Below, in pieces: positions 9,745 to 20,461 of a stretch of 64,000 bases of DNA (the first letter of the stretch is position 1; each line of letters begins with the position of its first letter). The notes under the pieces are model-generated. The model did no database searches, was not told the DNA's origin, and saw nothing but the letters and a program-made list of their open reading frames with translations. The translations under genes were made by a program, and so were the position numbers. The stretch covers positions 62,001-126,000 of the forward strand of contig CAVSSP010000003.1 in the NCBI GenBank assembly GCA_963730685.1. Reading direction: 5' to 3'. Source of the DNA: Bog-756 sp963730685. GTDB taxonomy: Bacteria; Actinomycetota; Acidimicrobiia; Acidimicrobiales; RAAP-2.

Positions 9745-10248
9745 ATGCACGAGCACAACCGAGGGGACATGGCCGACGGGGGCCAGGCCGCTGACGGGGG
9801 TGGGGGCCAGGCCGACGGGGATGTGGCGATGCCCGCCCTGTTGCGCGCCGCCCGCACCACCTACGGCGCCGCCATCCGGGCGGCACTGGCCGCAGTGGGG
9901 TGCGACGACGTGCCCCGCAACGGCATCTTCGTGATCGGCGCCGTGGCCCGGGGCGGCACGCCGCTGGCCGGCATCATCGACTCGCTCGGGGTGACCAAAC
10001 AGTCCGCCGGCCAACTGGTCGACACCCTGGTCGTCCGGGGCTACGTCGAGCGACGGCCCGATCCCGACGACCGCAGGCGGATGACCGTGAGCCTGACCGA
10101 ACGGGGTCGGACGGCAGCGACGGCGTCGAGGTCGGCGGTGGAAGCAGTCGATGCCGAGCTGGCCGAGCGGATCGGCGACGGGCCCGTGGCCGCCATGCGC
10201 TCGACGCTCGTCGCCCTCATCGAACTCGGTCGCCGACCCGCCACCTGA
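9745..10248 (+). CDS. MarR-family transcriptional regulator
   Basis: 167 residues. Winged-helix pattern: AGIIDSLGVTKQSAGQLVDTLVVRGYVERRPDPDDRRRM, the MarR recognition helix and wing, then SLTERGR. The N-terminal 25 residues are Gly/Asp-rich and look unstructured. ATG 9745 is chosen over ATG 9733 because 9733 lies inside the -10 box. Autoregulation and control of the adjacent methyltransferase are inferred from the palindrome in the shared promoter. Confidence 0.88.
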   Translation: MHEHNRGDMADGGQAADGGGGQADGDVAMPALLRAARTTYGAAIRAALAAVGCDDVPRNGIFVIGAVARGGTPLAGIIDSLGVTKQSAGQLVDTLVVRGYVERRPDPDDRRRMTVSLTERGRTAATASRSAVEAVDAELAERIGDGPVAAMRSTLVALIELGRRPAT

Positions 10249-10280
10249 GCCGGGCCGCCGAGGTCGGCGTCGCCCGCGGA

Positions 10281-12339
10281 TCACTCGGTGACGGTGCGCT
10301 CGCGCCGCAGCACCTGGGCCACCGAGCGCATGAACAGCACCGAGGAGAAGACCACCCCGATGAAGCCGATGGCCTGCAGGGCCAGTCGGATGTCCCGGGT
10401 GGTGGCCAGCTCTGCGGCCACCAGGAGGAGGCCCGAGGCCACCAGGCCCACGCACCCGAAGACCCCGAGGAGCATCCGGTCGATCCACCCCGACACGACC
10501 CGCTCGTCGCGGTCGGCGAACCGCTCGACCCGGACACTCAACCGTCCGGCCCGCAGCTGGGTGGCCAACTCGTCGAGGTGGGCGGGCAGCGTGCGCAGCG
10601 CCGGTAACGCCCGCCTCAGCTCCTGCTGCAGCAGGTCGCCGGCCATGTCCTCGTCGGGACCGCGCAGGGCGTCGGCCGCCGACCGTTGCCTCCACGGCCA
10701 GCTCGAACGTGGGATCGATCACCTTGAGGGTGCCGTCCAGGGTGAGCAGGGCACGGGACAGCGAGGTCATCGACGCCGGCACCCGCAGCCCGTGCCGGGT
10801 CATCACCGACACCACCTGGGGGACCAGGGCCGGATCGAACCCGTCCGGCCGTCTCCACCATCAGCTGGCCGATGTCGGACTCCAGGGCGTCCAGGTCGGC
10901 GGTGGCCTCGGCTCCGGCCAGATGGCGGACGGCGCGGGCCACCACCACCGGCTCGCCGGCGCTCATCCCGATGGCCATGTCCTGGAGAGCCCGGCGGGTG
11001 GTCGGGTCGAGGAGTCCCACCGCGCCGAAGTCGAGCAGCCACAGCCGGCCCCACCGGTCGACCATCAGGTTCCCCGGATGGGGGTCGGCGTGGAACACCA
11101 TCCCCTGGAGGATCTGCTGGAGGAAGCACGACAGCAGGGCGGCCGCCAGGAGGTGGGGCGGCGCCCCCGACGCCGCCACCGCCCCGGGCTCGTCGATCGG
11201 CCGGCCCGGGGCCTCCTCCATCACCAGCAGCCGGTCCGTGCTCAGCGAGTGGTGGACGGCGGGCACCTTGACCACGTCGTCGGCCGGGTCCGGCGTGGCC
11301 GATCACCTCGCGGAGGCGGTCGCACATCGCCGCCTCCCGGACAGGTAGTCGAGCTCCCGGTCCATGCTGGTGATGAGCTCCTCGGCCAGCTCGCGGACAC
11401 CGAGGTCGGCGGCGCCGGCCACCCGGCGCTCGGCCACCCGGGCCACCAACCGCAGCACGGTGGCATCACGGCGGAGCAGGTCGTCGAGCCCGGGCCGTTG
11501 GATCTTGACCACCACCGGGTCCCCGCCGACCAGCACGCCCCGGTGGGCCTGGCCGATGGACGCCGCGGCCAGGGGCTCGAGACTCGAAGGAGGCGAACAC
11601 CTCCTCGATGGGGCGGCCGAGCTCCGCCTCGACGAGGGGACGGACCTGATCGGCGTCGATGGGCCGGACGTCGGCCCGCAGGTGGGAGAGCTCGTCGATC
11701 ACGGCGTCGGACAGCAGGTCGCTCCGGGTGGAGGCGATCTGGCCGAACTTGACGAACATCCCCCCGACCTCTTCCAGCGTGAGCCGGAGTCGGTGGCCGA
11801 ACTCGGGGGTCGTCACACCCGACGCCGTGAGGAACTGCGGGACGGGCCAGTCCGTTGCGCCGCGCCACCCGCAGCACCTCCAAGGAACGGGAGATCGGTG
11901 CCAGGCTCCGTCGCACCGATCGCAGGGGGTGCAGCCACCTCCGGCGGCTGCGACGGCCCGGTGGACGGGCCCGTCGGCGGAACAGGGCCTCGGGGATGAT
12001 CAACAGGACCATGGTGGCGAGGATCCCGAACAGGGCCGTGAGGGCGTAGACCACGTCGCCCTCGTTGCGTCCGTGCACCACCGCCTCGGCCCCGACCACG
12101 CCGACCAGGGCACCCACCAGGGCGGTGAGGATCGACCGCCAACGACCCACCCGGATGCCGATCAGCCGGCTGCTGACCAGGCCGAGCACGACCACGAAGA
12201 CCACGGCCAGCGCGAAGGAGAAGAAGCTCTTGAAGTTGACCCGGATGGTGATCGAGCCGATCACCGGGGCGGCCGCGGCCCGGTGGAGTGCCTCGGGCAG
12301 GATCATCTCCGGACGCAACGACCTCGCCACGGCCCACAT
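10281..12339 (-). CDS. UbiB/ABC1-type atypical kinase with N- and C-terminal membrane segments (about six frameshifts)
   Basis: About 680 residues once frames are joined. Kinase motifs: GGMFVKFGQIASTRSDLL (the KxGQ element), VVVKIQRPGL, FHADPHPGNLMVD and LLDFGAVGLL. Three hydrophobic segments precede the kinase domain (for example FALAVVFVVVLGLV) and two follow it, so it is membrane-anchored at both ends; classic UbiB has only C-terminal helices. Frameshifts near 11840, 11580, 11345, 11290, 10850 and 10685 are all +1. UbiB proteins assist quinone or lipid metabolism, but the exact role here is unknown. Confidence 0.85.
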
Positions 12340-12409
12340 GATTGCCCGACCGCCCGGTGGCGTCCATTCTGCCCGGGCTCCGATCGAGACCCCGGCCGGA
12401 CGGCTCCGG

Positions 12410-14902
12410 TCAGACCAGGACGATCGCCCCGTCCTTCTCGTCCACGGTCACCGTCGAGCCCTCGGGATAACGGCCCTCGAGCAGCGCCATGGCCAAGGGG
12501 TCCTCCACCTGGCGTTGGATGACCCGGCGCAACGGCCGGGCCCCGAAGTCGGGGTCGAAGCCGGCCCGGGCCAGCAGGGCCTCGGCGCCCGGTGTCACCG
12601 CCAGGGACAGGCGCCGCTCGGCCAGGCGCCCGCGGAGGCCGCCGAGCTGGATGGTGACGATGCGCGACAGGTCGGCCTCGCTCAACGCATGGAACCGCAC
12701 GATCTCGTCGATGCGGTTGACGAACTCGGGCTTGAAGTGCTCGATGGGCTCACCGGGGATGTTGGAGGTCATGATGAGCACGGTGTTGGTGAAGTCGACG
12801 GTCCGGCCCTGCCCGTCGGTGAGGCGGCCGTCCTCCAGCACCTGCAGCAGGATGTTGAACACGTCGGGGTGGGCCTTTTCGAGCTCGTCGAGCAGCACCA
12901 CGGCATAGGGCCGGCGGCGGATGGCCTCGGTGAGCTGGCCGCCCTCCTCGTACCCGACGTAGCCGGGTGGGGCACCGACCAGTCGGGCCACCGAGTGGCG
13001 CTCGCCGTACTCGCCCATGTCGATGCGGATCATGGCCCGGGCGTCGTCGAAGAGGAACTCGGCCAGCGCCCGGGCCAGCTCGGTCTTGCCCACCCCGGTC
13101 GGTCCCATGAACAAGAACGAGCCGATGGGCCGGTTGGGATCCGACAGCCCGGCCCGGCTCCGACGGATGGCGTTGGCCACGGCACTGACCGCCTCGTCCT
13201 GGCCGACCACGCGGGCGTGGAGGGCGTCCTCCATGCGGATGAGCTTTTCCACCTCACCCTCGAGCAGGCGGCTGACCGGCACGCCGGTGGCCCGGCTGAC
13301 CACTTCGGCCACATCCTCGGCGTCGACCTCCTCCTTCAGGAACCGCTGCGACTTCTGCAGCTCGTCGAGCGCCCGGGTGGCCTCTTGCACCTGTCGCTCG
13401 AGGTCGGGGATGCGCCCGTAGGTGATCTCCGAGGCCTGGGCCAGGTTGCCCTCACGGCTCAGCCGCTCGGCGTCGCCGCGGAGCTGCTCGAGCTCGCCCT
13501 TCAGGCTCTGGATGGTGGAGATGGCCTCCTTCTCCGACTGCCAGTGGGCGGTCATGGCCGTCGACTGCTCCTGCAGGTTGGCCATCTCCTCGTCGAGGCG
13601 GGCCAGCCGATCGGCCGAGGCGCTGTCGGTCTCCTTGGCCAGGGCCATCCGCTCGATCTCGAGCTGACGCAGACGCCGGGTGACCACGTCGAGCTCGGTG
13701 GGCATGGAGTCGATCTCGATGCGCAGCCGGCTGGCCGACTCGTCCATCAGGTCGATGGCCTTGTCCGGCAGGAACCGGCCCGTGACGTAGCGGTCGGAGA
13801 GCACCGCCGCCGCCACCAGGGCGGCGTCTTGGATGCGGACACCGTGGTGGACCTCGTAGCGCTCCTTCAGGCCCCGCAGGATGGCGATGGTGTCCTCCAC
13901 CGAGGGGGGCGGCACGAACACCTGCTGGAACCGGCGCTCGAGGGCGGCGTCCTTCTCGATGTACTGGCGGTACTCGTCCAGGGTGGTGGCCCCGATGAGG
14001 CGGAGCTCACCGCGGGCCAGCATGGGCTTGATCATGTTGCCGGCGTCCATGGCGCCCTCGGCCCCGCCACCGGCGCCCACGATGGTGTGGAGCTCGTCGA
14101 TGAACGTGATGACCTCGCCCTCGGCGTCGGTGATCTCCTTCAGCACCGCCTTCAGACGCTCCTCGAACTCGCCCCGGTACTTGGCCCCGGCCACCATCGA
14201 GCCCATGTCGAGCCCGATGACCCGCTTGCCCTTCAGGCCCTCGGGAACGTCGCCCTCCACGATGCGCTGGGCCAGGCCCTCGACGATGGCCGTCTTGCCC
14301 ACGCCGGGCTCGCCGATCAGCACCGGGTTGTTCTTCGTGCGGCGGGACAGCACCTGGATGACCCGGCGCACCTCCTCGTCCCTCCCGATGACCGGGTCCA
14401 TCTTCCCCTGGCGGGCCAGCGCGGTGAGATCGCGTCCGTAGCGCTCGAGGGCCTGGAAGGTCTCCTCCGGGTTCTGCGAGGTCACGCGGTGGCTGCCCCG
14501 GATGTCGCGCAGCGACTCGAGCAGCCGGTCGCGGTCGACGCCCAGCCGATCGGCCATGGCCAGCATCAGGTGCTCGACGGACAGGTACTCGTCGCCCATG
14601 TCGGTGCGCAGTCCGTCGGCGGCGGTGAGGGCGTCGCGGAGGGCCCGGTCGATGCCGGGCTCCTGGCCGCCGAACGCCTGGGGCTGGCGGGCCAGGTCGC
14701 CCTCGATCCGGCCCCGGATGACGGCGGGCTCCAGCCCGAGCCGGGTGAGCACCGGACCGGCGATGCCGTCGGGCTGGTCGAGGATGGCCACCAGGACGTG
14801 GTCCGGGGTCACCTCACTGTTGTGGGCCGACCGGGCACGGTCGACGGCGGCACTGAACGCCTCTTGGGTCTTGAGGGTCCAGCGTTCGGGGTTGATGGTC
14901 AT
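12410..14902 (-). CDS. clpB: ClpB disaggregase
   Basis: 830 residues, somewhat short for ClpB (about 860). It has the double-Clp N domain, two AAA+ modules with Walker A GEPGVGKT and GPTGVGKT, Walker B FIDELHT and LLDELEKAHPD, a coiled-coil middle domain near residues 400-520, and C-terminal GARPLRRVIQ. Between LIMTSN and FKPEFVNRIDEIV only about eight residues remain, where E. coli ClpB has some 25 more. It works with DnaK to resolve aggregates. It overlaps the hspR stop (ATGA), so it belongs to the chaperone operon and should be HspR-regulated. Confidence 0.97.
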   Translation of the reverse strand: MTINPERWTLKTQEAFSAAVDRARSAHNSEVTPDHVLVAILDQPDGIAGPVLTRLGLEPAVIRGRIEGDLARQPQAFGGQEPGIDRALRDALTAADGLRTDMGDEYLSVEHLMLAMADRLGVDRDRLLESLRDIRGSHRVTSQNPEETFQALERYGRDLTALARQGKMDPVIGRDEEVRRVIQVLSRRTKNNPVLIGEPGVGKTAIVEGLAQRIVEGDVPEGLKGKRVIGLDMGSMVAGAKYRGEFEERLKAVLKEITDAEGEVITFIDELHTIVGAGGGAEGAMDAGNMIKPMLARGELRLIGATTLDEYRQYIEKDAALERRFQQVFVPPPSVEDTIAILRGLKERYEVHHGVRIQDAALVAAAVLSDRYVTGRFLPDKAIDLMDESASRLRIEIDSMPTELDVVTRRLRQLEIERMALAKETDSASADRLARLDEEMANLQEQSTAMTAHWQSEKEAISTIQSLKGELEQLRGDAERLSREGNLAQASEITYGRIPDLERQVQEATRALDELQKSQRFLKEEVDAEDVAEVVSRATGVPVSRLLEGEVEKLIRMEDALHARVVGQDEAVSAVANAIRRSRAGLSDPNRPIGSFLFMGPTGVGKTELARALAEFLFDDARAMIRIDMGEYGERHSVARLVGAPPGYVGYEEGGQLTEAIRRRPYAVVLLDELEKAHPDVFNILLQVLEDGRLTDGQGRTVDFTNTVLIMTSNIPGEPIEHFKPEFVNRIDEIVRFHALSEADLSRIVTIQLGGLRGRLAERRLSLAVTPGAEALLARAGFDPDFGARPLRRVIQRQVEDPLAMALLEGRYPEGSTVTVDEKDGAIVLV

Positions 14903-15306
14903 CGTGATCCTCCTGTGCCCTGGGGCGAGCGGCGAGCGGACCGGGTGGGCACCAACTTCTGCGACAGTGGCACCAGGTCGCGGCGGTACTGGCGGTGGGT
15001 GAAGTCGACCGCTTCACGGGCCTCGGCCCGCGTGGCGGCCAGCTCGAGCCGGAGGCGGTCCACCTCGGCCTCGAGCTCCAGCACCCGGCGCACACCCTCG
15101 AGGTTGAGCCCGGTGCCGGTGAGGGCCTGGATGTGTCGGAGACGGTCGAGGTCCTCGTCGCTGAAGCGCCGGCTACCGCCCTGGGTCCGGCCCGGCTCGA
15201 GCAGACCCTTGCGCTCGTAGACGCGCAGGGTCTGGGGATGGACCCCCGTCAGTTCGGCGGCCACCGAGATCACGTAGACCGCCCGGCTGCGGGTCTCGTC
15301 GCTCAT
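14899..15306 (-). CDS. hspR: HspR, MerR-family heat-shock repressor
   Basis: 135 residues. MerR-type helix-turn-helix YVISVAAELTGVHPQTLRVYE, then GLLEPGRTQGGSRRFSDED and a C-terminal coiled coil. In actinobacteria HspR binds HAIR sites and represses the dnaK operon, with DnaK as corepressor. ATG 15306 is chosen because it opens the family-like sequence and lies one base past the dnaJ stop. The stop overlaps the clpB start. A HAIR-like site sits upstream of dnaK. Confidence 0.95.
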   Translation of the reverse strand: MSDETRSRAVYVISVAAELTGVHPQTLRVYERKGLLEPGRTQGGSRRFSDEDLDRLRHIQALTGTGLNLEGVRRVLELEAEVDRLRLELAATRAEAREAVDFTHRQYRRDLVPLSQKLVPTRSARRSPQGTGGSR

Positions 15307-15307
15307 C

Positions 15308-16420
15308 TCACACCCCCAGGGCGTCGCGTGCCGGAGGCTCGACCACCGCGGCCAACGCCTCGACGGCAGCACGCTGCTCGTCGGTGAGCTTGTCGGGAAC
15401 GGCGACCTCCACGGTGACCAGAAGGTCCCCGGTGGCGCTCTTCTTCCCGGCCGGGACCCCGCGTCCCTTCACCCGGAAGGTCCGGCCCGACGGGGTGCCC
15501 GAGGGCACCTTGAGGTTGACCGGGTCGTTCAGGGTGGGCACGGTGAGGGTGGTGCCCAGGGTGGCCTCGGGGTAGGAGATCGGGACCGTGAGCGTCAGGT
15601 TGCGGCCGCGCCGACCGAACACGCCGTGACGATCGACCCGGACCACCACGTAGAGGTCGCCGCTGGGCGCGTTGCCACGCCCGGCCGCGCCCCGTCCCTT
15701 GACCCGGATCCGCTGTCCGTCCTCGACGCCGGCCGGGATCCGCACCTTGACCGACCGGTTGCGGTGCTCGACACCGGTCCCGTTGCAGGTCGGGCAGGGG
15801 GTGGTCACGACGGTGCCCCGGCCGCCGCACTGGGGGCAGATCTGGCTGAGCGAGAAGAGGCCCTGGTTGTCCTGGAGGGTCCCCGCCCCACCGCAGCGGG
15901 GACAGGTGGAGGGCTGGGTGCCGGGCGCAGACCCACTGCCGGCACAGGTGTGGCAGCGCACGTCGGTGGTCAGGTTGACCGAGGTGGTCACGCCCTTGAC
16001 GGCGTCCTCGAAGGACAGGTGCAGCTCGGCCTCGACATCGCTGCCCCGCTGGGGGCCGGTGGTGCCGCCCCTCCGGCCGCGTCCGAACAGGCCACCGAAC
16101 AGGTCGCCCAGGTCGCCCATGTCGTCGACCCGGAAGGTCCCGCCACCGGGCGCGCCCCCGAAGCCCCCGGGGAACCCGGCGCCGGCGGCCGGGCCCATGG
16201 CCCGGACCTCGTCGTACTCCTTGCGCCGGCCGGCGTCACCGAGGACGTCGTAGGCCGCCGAGATGTCCTTGAACGTCTCCTCGTGGCCCGGGTTGGTGTC
16301 CGGGTGGTGCTGCTTGGCCAGCTTCCGGTAGGCGCTGGTGATCTCCTTGGCCGTCGCAGTCGACGACACGCCCAGGGTCTTGTAGTAGTCCTTCTCGAAC
16401 CATTCGCGTTGCGGAGCCAC
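15308..16420 (-). CDS. dnaJ: Chaperone DnaJ
   Basis: 370 residues. J-domain DYYKTLGVSSTATAKEITSA with the HPD motif (KQHHPDTNPG), a Gly/Phe-rich linker GAGFPGGFGGAPGGG, four CxxCxGxG-type zinc motifs starting at CHTCAGSG, CPRCGGAG, CPQCGGRG and CPTCNGTG, then the substrate-binding domain. GTG 16420 (APQREWFEKDYY) gives the canonical N-terminus; a longer frame to 16501 exists but overlaps the grpE 3' end. It stimulates DnaK ATPase. Confidence 0.96.
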   Translation of the reverse strand: MAPQREWFEKDYYKTLGVSSTATAKEITSAYRKLAKQHHPDTNPGHEETFKDISAAYDVLGDAGRRKEYDEVRAMGPAAGAGFPGGFGGAPGGGTFRVDDMGDLGDLFGGLFGRGRRGGTTGPQRGSDVEAELHLSFEDAVKGVTTSVNLTTDVRCHTCAGSGSAPGTQPSTCPRCGGAGTLQDNQGLFSLSQICPQCGGRGTVVTTPCPTCNGTGVEHRNRSVKVRIPAGVEDGQRIRVKGRGAAGRGNAPSGDLYVVVRVDRHGVFGRRGRNLTLTVPISYPEATLGTTLTVPTLNDPVNLKVPSGTPSGRTFRVKGRGVPAGKKSATGDLLVTVEVAVPDKLTDEQRAAVEALAAVVEPPARDALGV

Positions 16421-16452
16421 TCCGTGTGTACCCGATCCCTTCTCGTTCTCGT

Positions 16453-17124
16453 CTAGCCCCGCACCATGACCATGGCCGGGCGGACCACCGCACCCCGCCA
16501 CCGGTACCCGGGTCGCATCACCTGGCCCACCACCGGCTCTCCCGAGCCCTCTGGCTCGTCGTCGCCGGCGGGCAGGTGGCCGACCGCCTCATGGGCGTTC
16601 GGATCGAACTTCTCCCCCAGGGGATGGTCCCGCTCGAGGCCCGCCTTGGCCAGTACGTCATGGAGCTGGCCGGCCACGGCCAGCAGGGCGCGGCCGTCCG
16701 CAGACTCGGGGTCACCGATGTGCTCGGTGGCCAGATCGAAGGTGTCGAGCACGGGGAGCAGGGTGTCGACCAGGGACAGCGCCGCCCGTGCCACCTGATC
16801 GGCCTGCTGCTTGGCCACCCGCTTCCGGTAGTTCTCGAACTCGGCCTGCAGCCGCCTCAGCGAGTCGAGGTACTCGTCCCGCTGGTTCAGCGCCAGGGCG
16901 AGGGGATCGTCGTCGGCGAAGGCCTCGTCCACCGCCGCGCTGACGTCGGCGGCGTCGAGGATCTCGGCGTCGAGGACCTCGTCGTCCTCACCGCCGGTGT
17001 CACCGTGCGGGTAGTCCGAGCCGCGCTCGGCCCCCTCGGCCCCGCGGGGGCGGGATCCGGTGGACGGGTCGTCCTCCGGATCCCAGTCCCCGAAGTCACG
17101 GCCTGGCTGGTTGGTGCCGGTCAT
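16453..17124 (-). CDS. grpE: Nucleotide exchange factor GrpE
   Basis: 223 residues. An acidic, probably disordered N-terminus of about 75 residues is followed by the helical GrpE core (RDEYLDSLRRLQAEFENYRKRV) and the beta domain with FDPNAHEAVGHLP and GQVMRPGYRWRGAVVRPAMV. It exchanges ADP on DnaK. It lies six bases after dnaK. GC-rich and acidic, like actinobacterial GrpE proteins. Confidence 0.96.
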   Translation of the reverse strand: MTGTNQPGRDFGDWDPEDDPSTGSRPRGAEGAERGSDYPHGDTGGEDDEVLDAEILDAADVSAAVDEAFADDDPLALALNQRDEYLDSLRRLQAEFENYRKRVAKQQADQVARAALSLVDTLLPVLDTFDLATEHIGDPESADGRALLAVAGQLHDVLAKAGLERDHPLGEKFDPNAHEAVGHLPAGDDEPEGSGEPVVGQVMRPGYRWRGAVVRPAMVMVRG

Positions 17125-17130
17125 CGACGA

Positions 17131-18966
<1,836 letters not shown>

Positions 18967-19125
18967 ATCTGCTGCCTCCTAGTCACGGCCCGTTCCGGGC
19001 CCTCTGTCCACTCGGCACACGGCCGACGATTCCTCTGAATTCGCCCCGTGCGCCCCATTCCGCGGATCCCGACCTCCCGGTCAGATCCCTCATAGCCACA
19101 CTGAGCCTTTTTCCTTACAGATGCA

Positions 19126-19157
19126 ACTATACCAAAGTTGAGTGCCTTTTGGTTAAG
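19126..19157 (-). promoter_or_regulatory. dnaK operon promoter with HAIR-like HspR site
   Basis: Minus-strand -10 TATAGT (19131-19126). Immediately upstream, GTTGAGT-N7-GGTTAAG (plus strand 19137-19157) matches the HspR consensus CTTGAGT-N7-ACTCAAG at 10 of 14 positions with the exact spacing. The left arm is strong (6/7) and the right arm weak (4/7). hspR is in the operon it would control. Confidence 0.55.
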
Positions 19158-19223
19158 TTTCTTGTAATAAGGGAGTGGCACCGGCTTCGGAGGTCTGGGG
19201 AGGTCGCCGCGGCGGGGCCGGGA

Positions 19224-19229
19224 TACGCT
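19224..19229 (+). promoter_or_regulatory. Putative -10 box of leaderless gpmA
   Basis: TACGCT ends seven bases before ATG 19237; no ribosome-binding site is present. Confidence 0.5.
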
Positions 19230-19236
19230 CGTGGCC

Positions 19237-19992
19237 ATGCCCCAGCTGGTGCTGCTCCGCCACGGCCAGTCCACGTGGAACGCCGAGAACCTGTTCACCG
19301 GGTGGCACGACGTCGACCTCACCGAGCTCGGCCAGTCGGAAGCCAAGGAAGCCGGTCGCCTGCTGAAGGCGGAAACCAGCCTCGACCTGCGCATACTCCA
19401 CACCTCGCTGCTGACCCGGGCCGTGCGCACCGCCGACCTGGCGCTGGAGGAGGCCGGACGCCCCTGGCTGCCGGTCCGGCGCCACTGGCGGCTCAACGAG
19501 CGCCATTACGGCGCCCTGCAGGGGAAGAACAAGGTGGAGACGACGGCCGAATTCGGGGAGGCCCAGGTCAAGGAGTGGCGCCGCAGCTACGCCACCCCTC
19601 CTCCTGCGGTGGCGCCGGGGAGCGAGCACCACCCGGCGGGCGACACCCGCTACCGCGACGTGCCGGCCGACGTGCTCCCCCTCACCGAGTGCCTCGCCGA
19701 CGTGGTGGCCCGCACCATTCCCTACTGGGAGGACGCCATCGTCCCCGACCTGTTGACCGAGGGGGCCAGGGGCGGGGCGGTGCTGGTGGTCGCCCACGGC
19801 AACAGCCTTCGGGCCTTGCGCAAGCACATCGACCACATTCCCGACGACGACATCACCGACCTGGAGATCCCGACCGGCATCCCGTTCGTCTACCGGTTGG
19901 CCGACGACCTCTCGGTGGTGTCGGGCGACTACCTCGGCGACCCGGACGCGGCGCGTTCCGCGGCCGAGGCCGTCGCCCGCCAAGCCGGCTGA
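19237..19992 (+). CDS. gpmA: 2,3-bisphosphoglycerate-dependent phosphoglycerate mutase
   Basis: 251 residues. Interconverts 2- and 3-phosphoglycerate. The phospho-histidine motif LVLLRHGQSTWNAENLFTGW is at the N-terminus, followed by NERHYGALQGKNK and the second catalytic His in VVAHGNSLRALRKH. Length and motifs are those of the cofactor-dependent enzyme, not of general histidine phosphatases. ATG 19237 is preferred over GTG 19231 from spacing to the -10 box. It is divergent from the chaperone operon. Confidence 0.95.
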   Translation: MPQLVLLRHGQSTWNAENLFTGWHDVDLTELGQSEAKEAGRLLKAETSLDLRILHTSLLTRAVRTADLALEEAGRPWLPVRRHWRLNERHYGALQGKNKVETTAEFGEAQVKEWRRSYATPPPAVAPGSEHHPAGDTRYRDVPADVLPLTECLADVVARTIPYWEDAIVPDLLTEGARGGAVLVVAHGNSLRALRKHIDHIPDDDITDLEIPTGIPFVYRLADDLSVVSGDYLGDPDAARSAAEAVARQAG

Positions 19993-20001
19993 GCGTGACG
20001 A

Positions 20002-20033
20002 CACAAGGCCGGCCCCGAAGGGCCGGCCTTGTG
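20002..20033. terminator. Bidirectional hairpin terminator between gpmA and glnB
   Basis: A perfect 14-bp stem (arm CACAAGGCCGGCCC) with a CGAA tetraloop, ten bases after the gpmA stop and 56 bases after the glnB stop on the other strand. No T-tract, as is common in high-GC actinobacteria. Confidence 0.8.
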
Positions 20034-20089
20034 CACTGTCAGGTTCGGTCTGTCCCCACAAACGTCACCGTGACCGTGGACGGGGCACG

Positions 20090-20428
20090 TCAGAGGGCGT
20101 CGGTACCCCGCTCGCCCGTGCGGACCCGGACGACCTCTTCGACGGGCAGGATCCACACCTTCCCGTCGCCGATCTTTCCGGTACCCGCCGCATCCACCAC
20201 CGCGTTGGTGACTTCGTCGGCCTGGGCATCGTCGACGACGATCTCGAGTCGCACCTTCGGTACGAATTCGACCTCGTACTCCGCACCCCGGTACACCTCC
20301 GTGTGACCACGTTGGCGTCCGAAGCCCTGGACCTCCGAGACCGTCATGCCGTGGACTCCCAGTGCCTTGAGGGACTCCTTGACATCATCGAGTTTGAACG
20401 GCTTCACAACCGCTACGACTAGTTTCAT
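20090..20428 (-). CDS. glnB: Nitrogen regulatory protein P-II
   Basis: 112 residues. Signals nitrogen and energy status by binding ATP/ADP and 2-oxoglutarate. T-loop with Tyr51 (RGAEYEVEFVPK), the usual modification site, and the C-terminal GKIGDGKVWILPVEEVVRVRTGE signature. It follows amtB by 34 bases with its own AAGGAG, so in function it is the GlnK-type partner that gates the transporter. Frame intact. Confidence 0.95.
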   Translation of the reverse strand: MKLVVAVVKPFKLDDVKESLKALGVHGMTVSEVQGFGRQRGHTEVYRGAEYEVEFVPKVRLEIVVDDAQADEVTNAVVDAAGTGKIGDGKVWILPVEEVVRVRTGERGTDAL

Positions 20429-20461
20429 CTTCTTTTTCTCCTTGCGATCGTCGTGGTCGTG

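Noticed and set aside
12065..15220. A 1051-codon open frame on the plus strand opposite clpB
   Set aside because: Antisense shadow of a GC-rich gene: low-complexity Gly/His/Val-rich translation with no family-like motifs, while the minus strand encodes a complete ClpB. Other long antisense frames (for example 32-1735, 24668-26371, 40004-41899) are rejected for the same reason.
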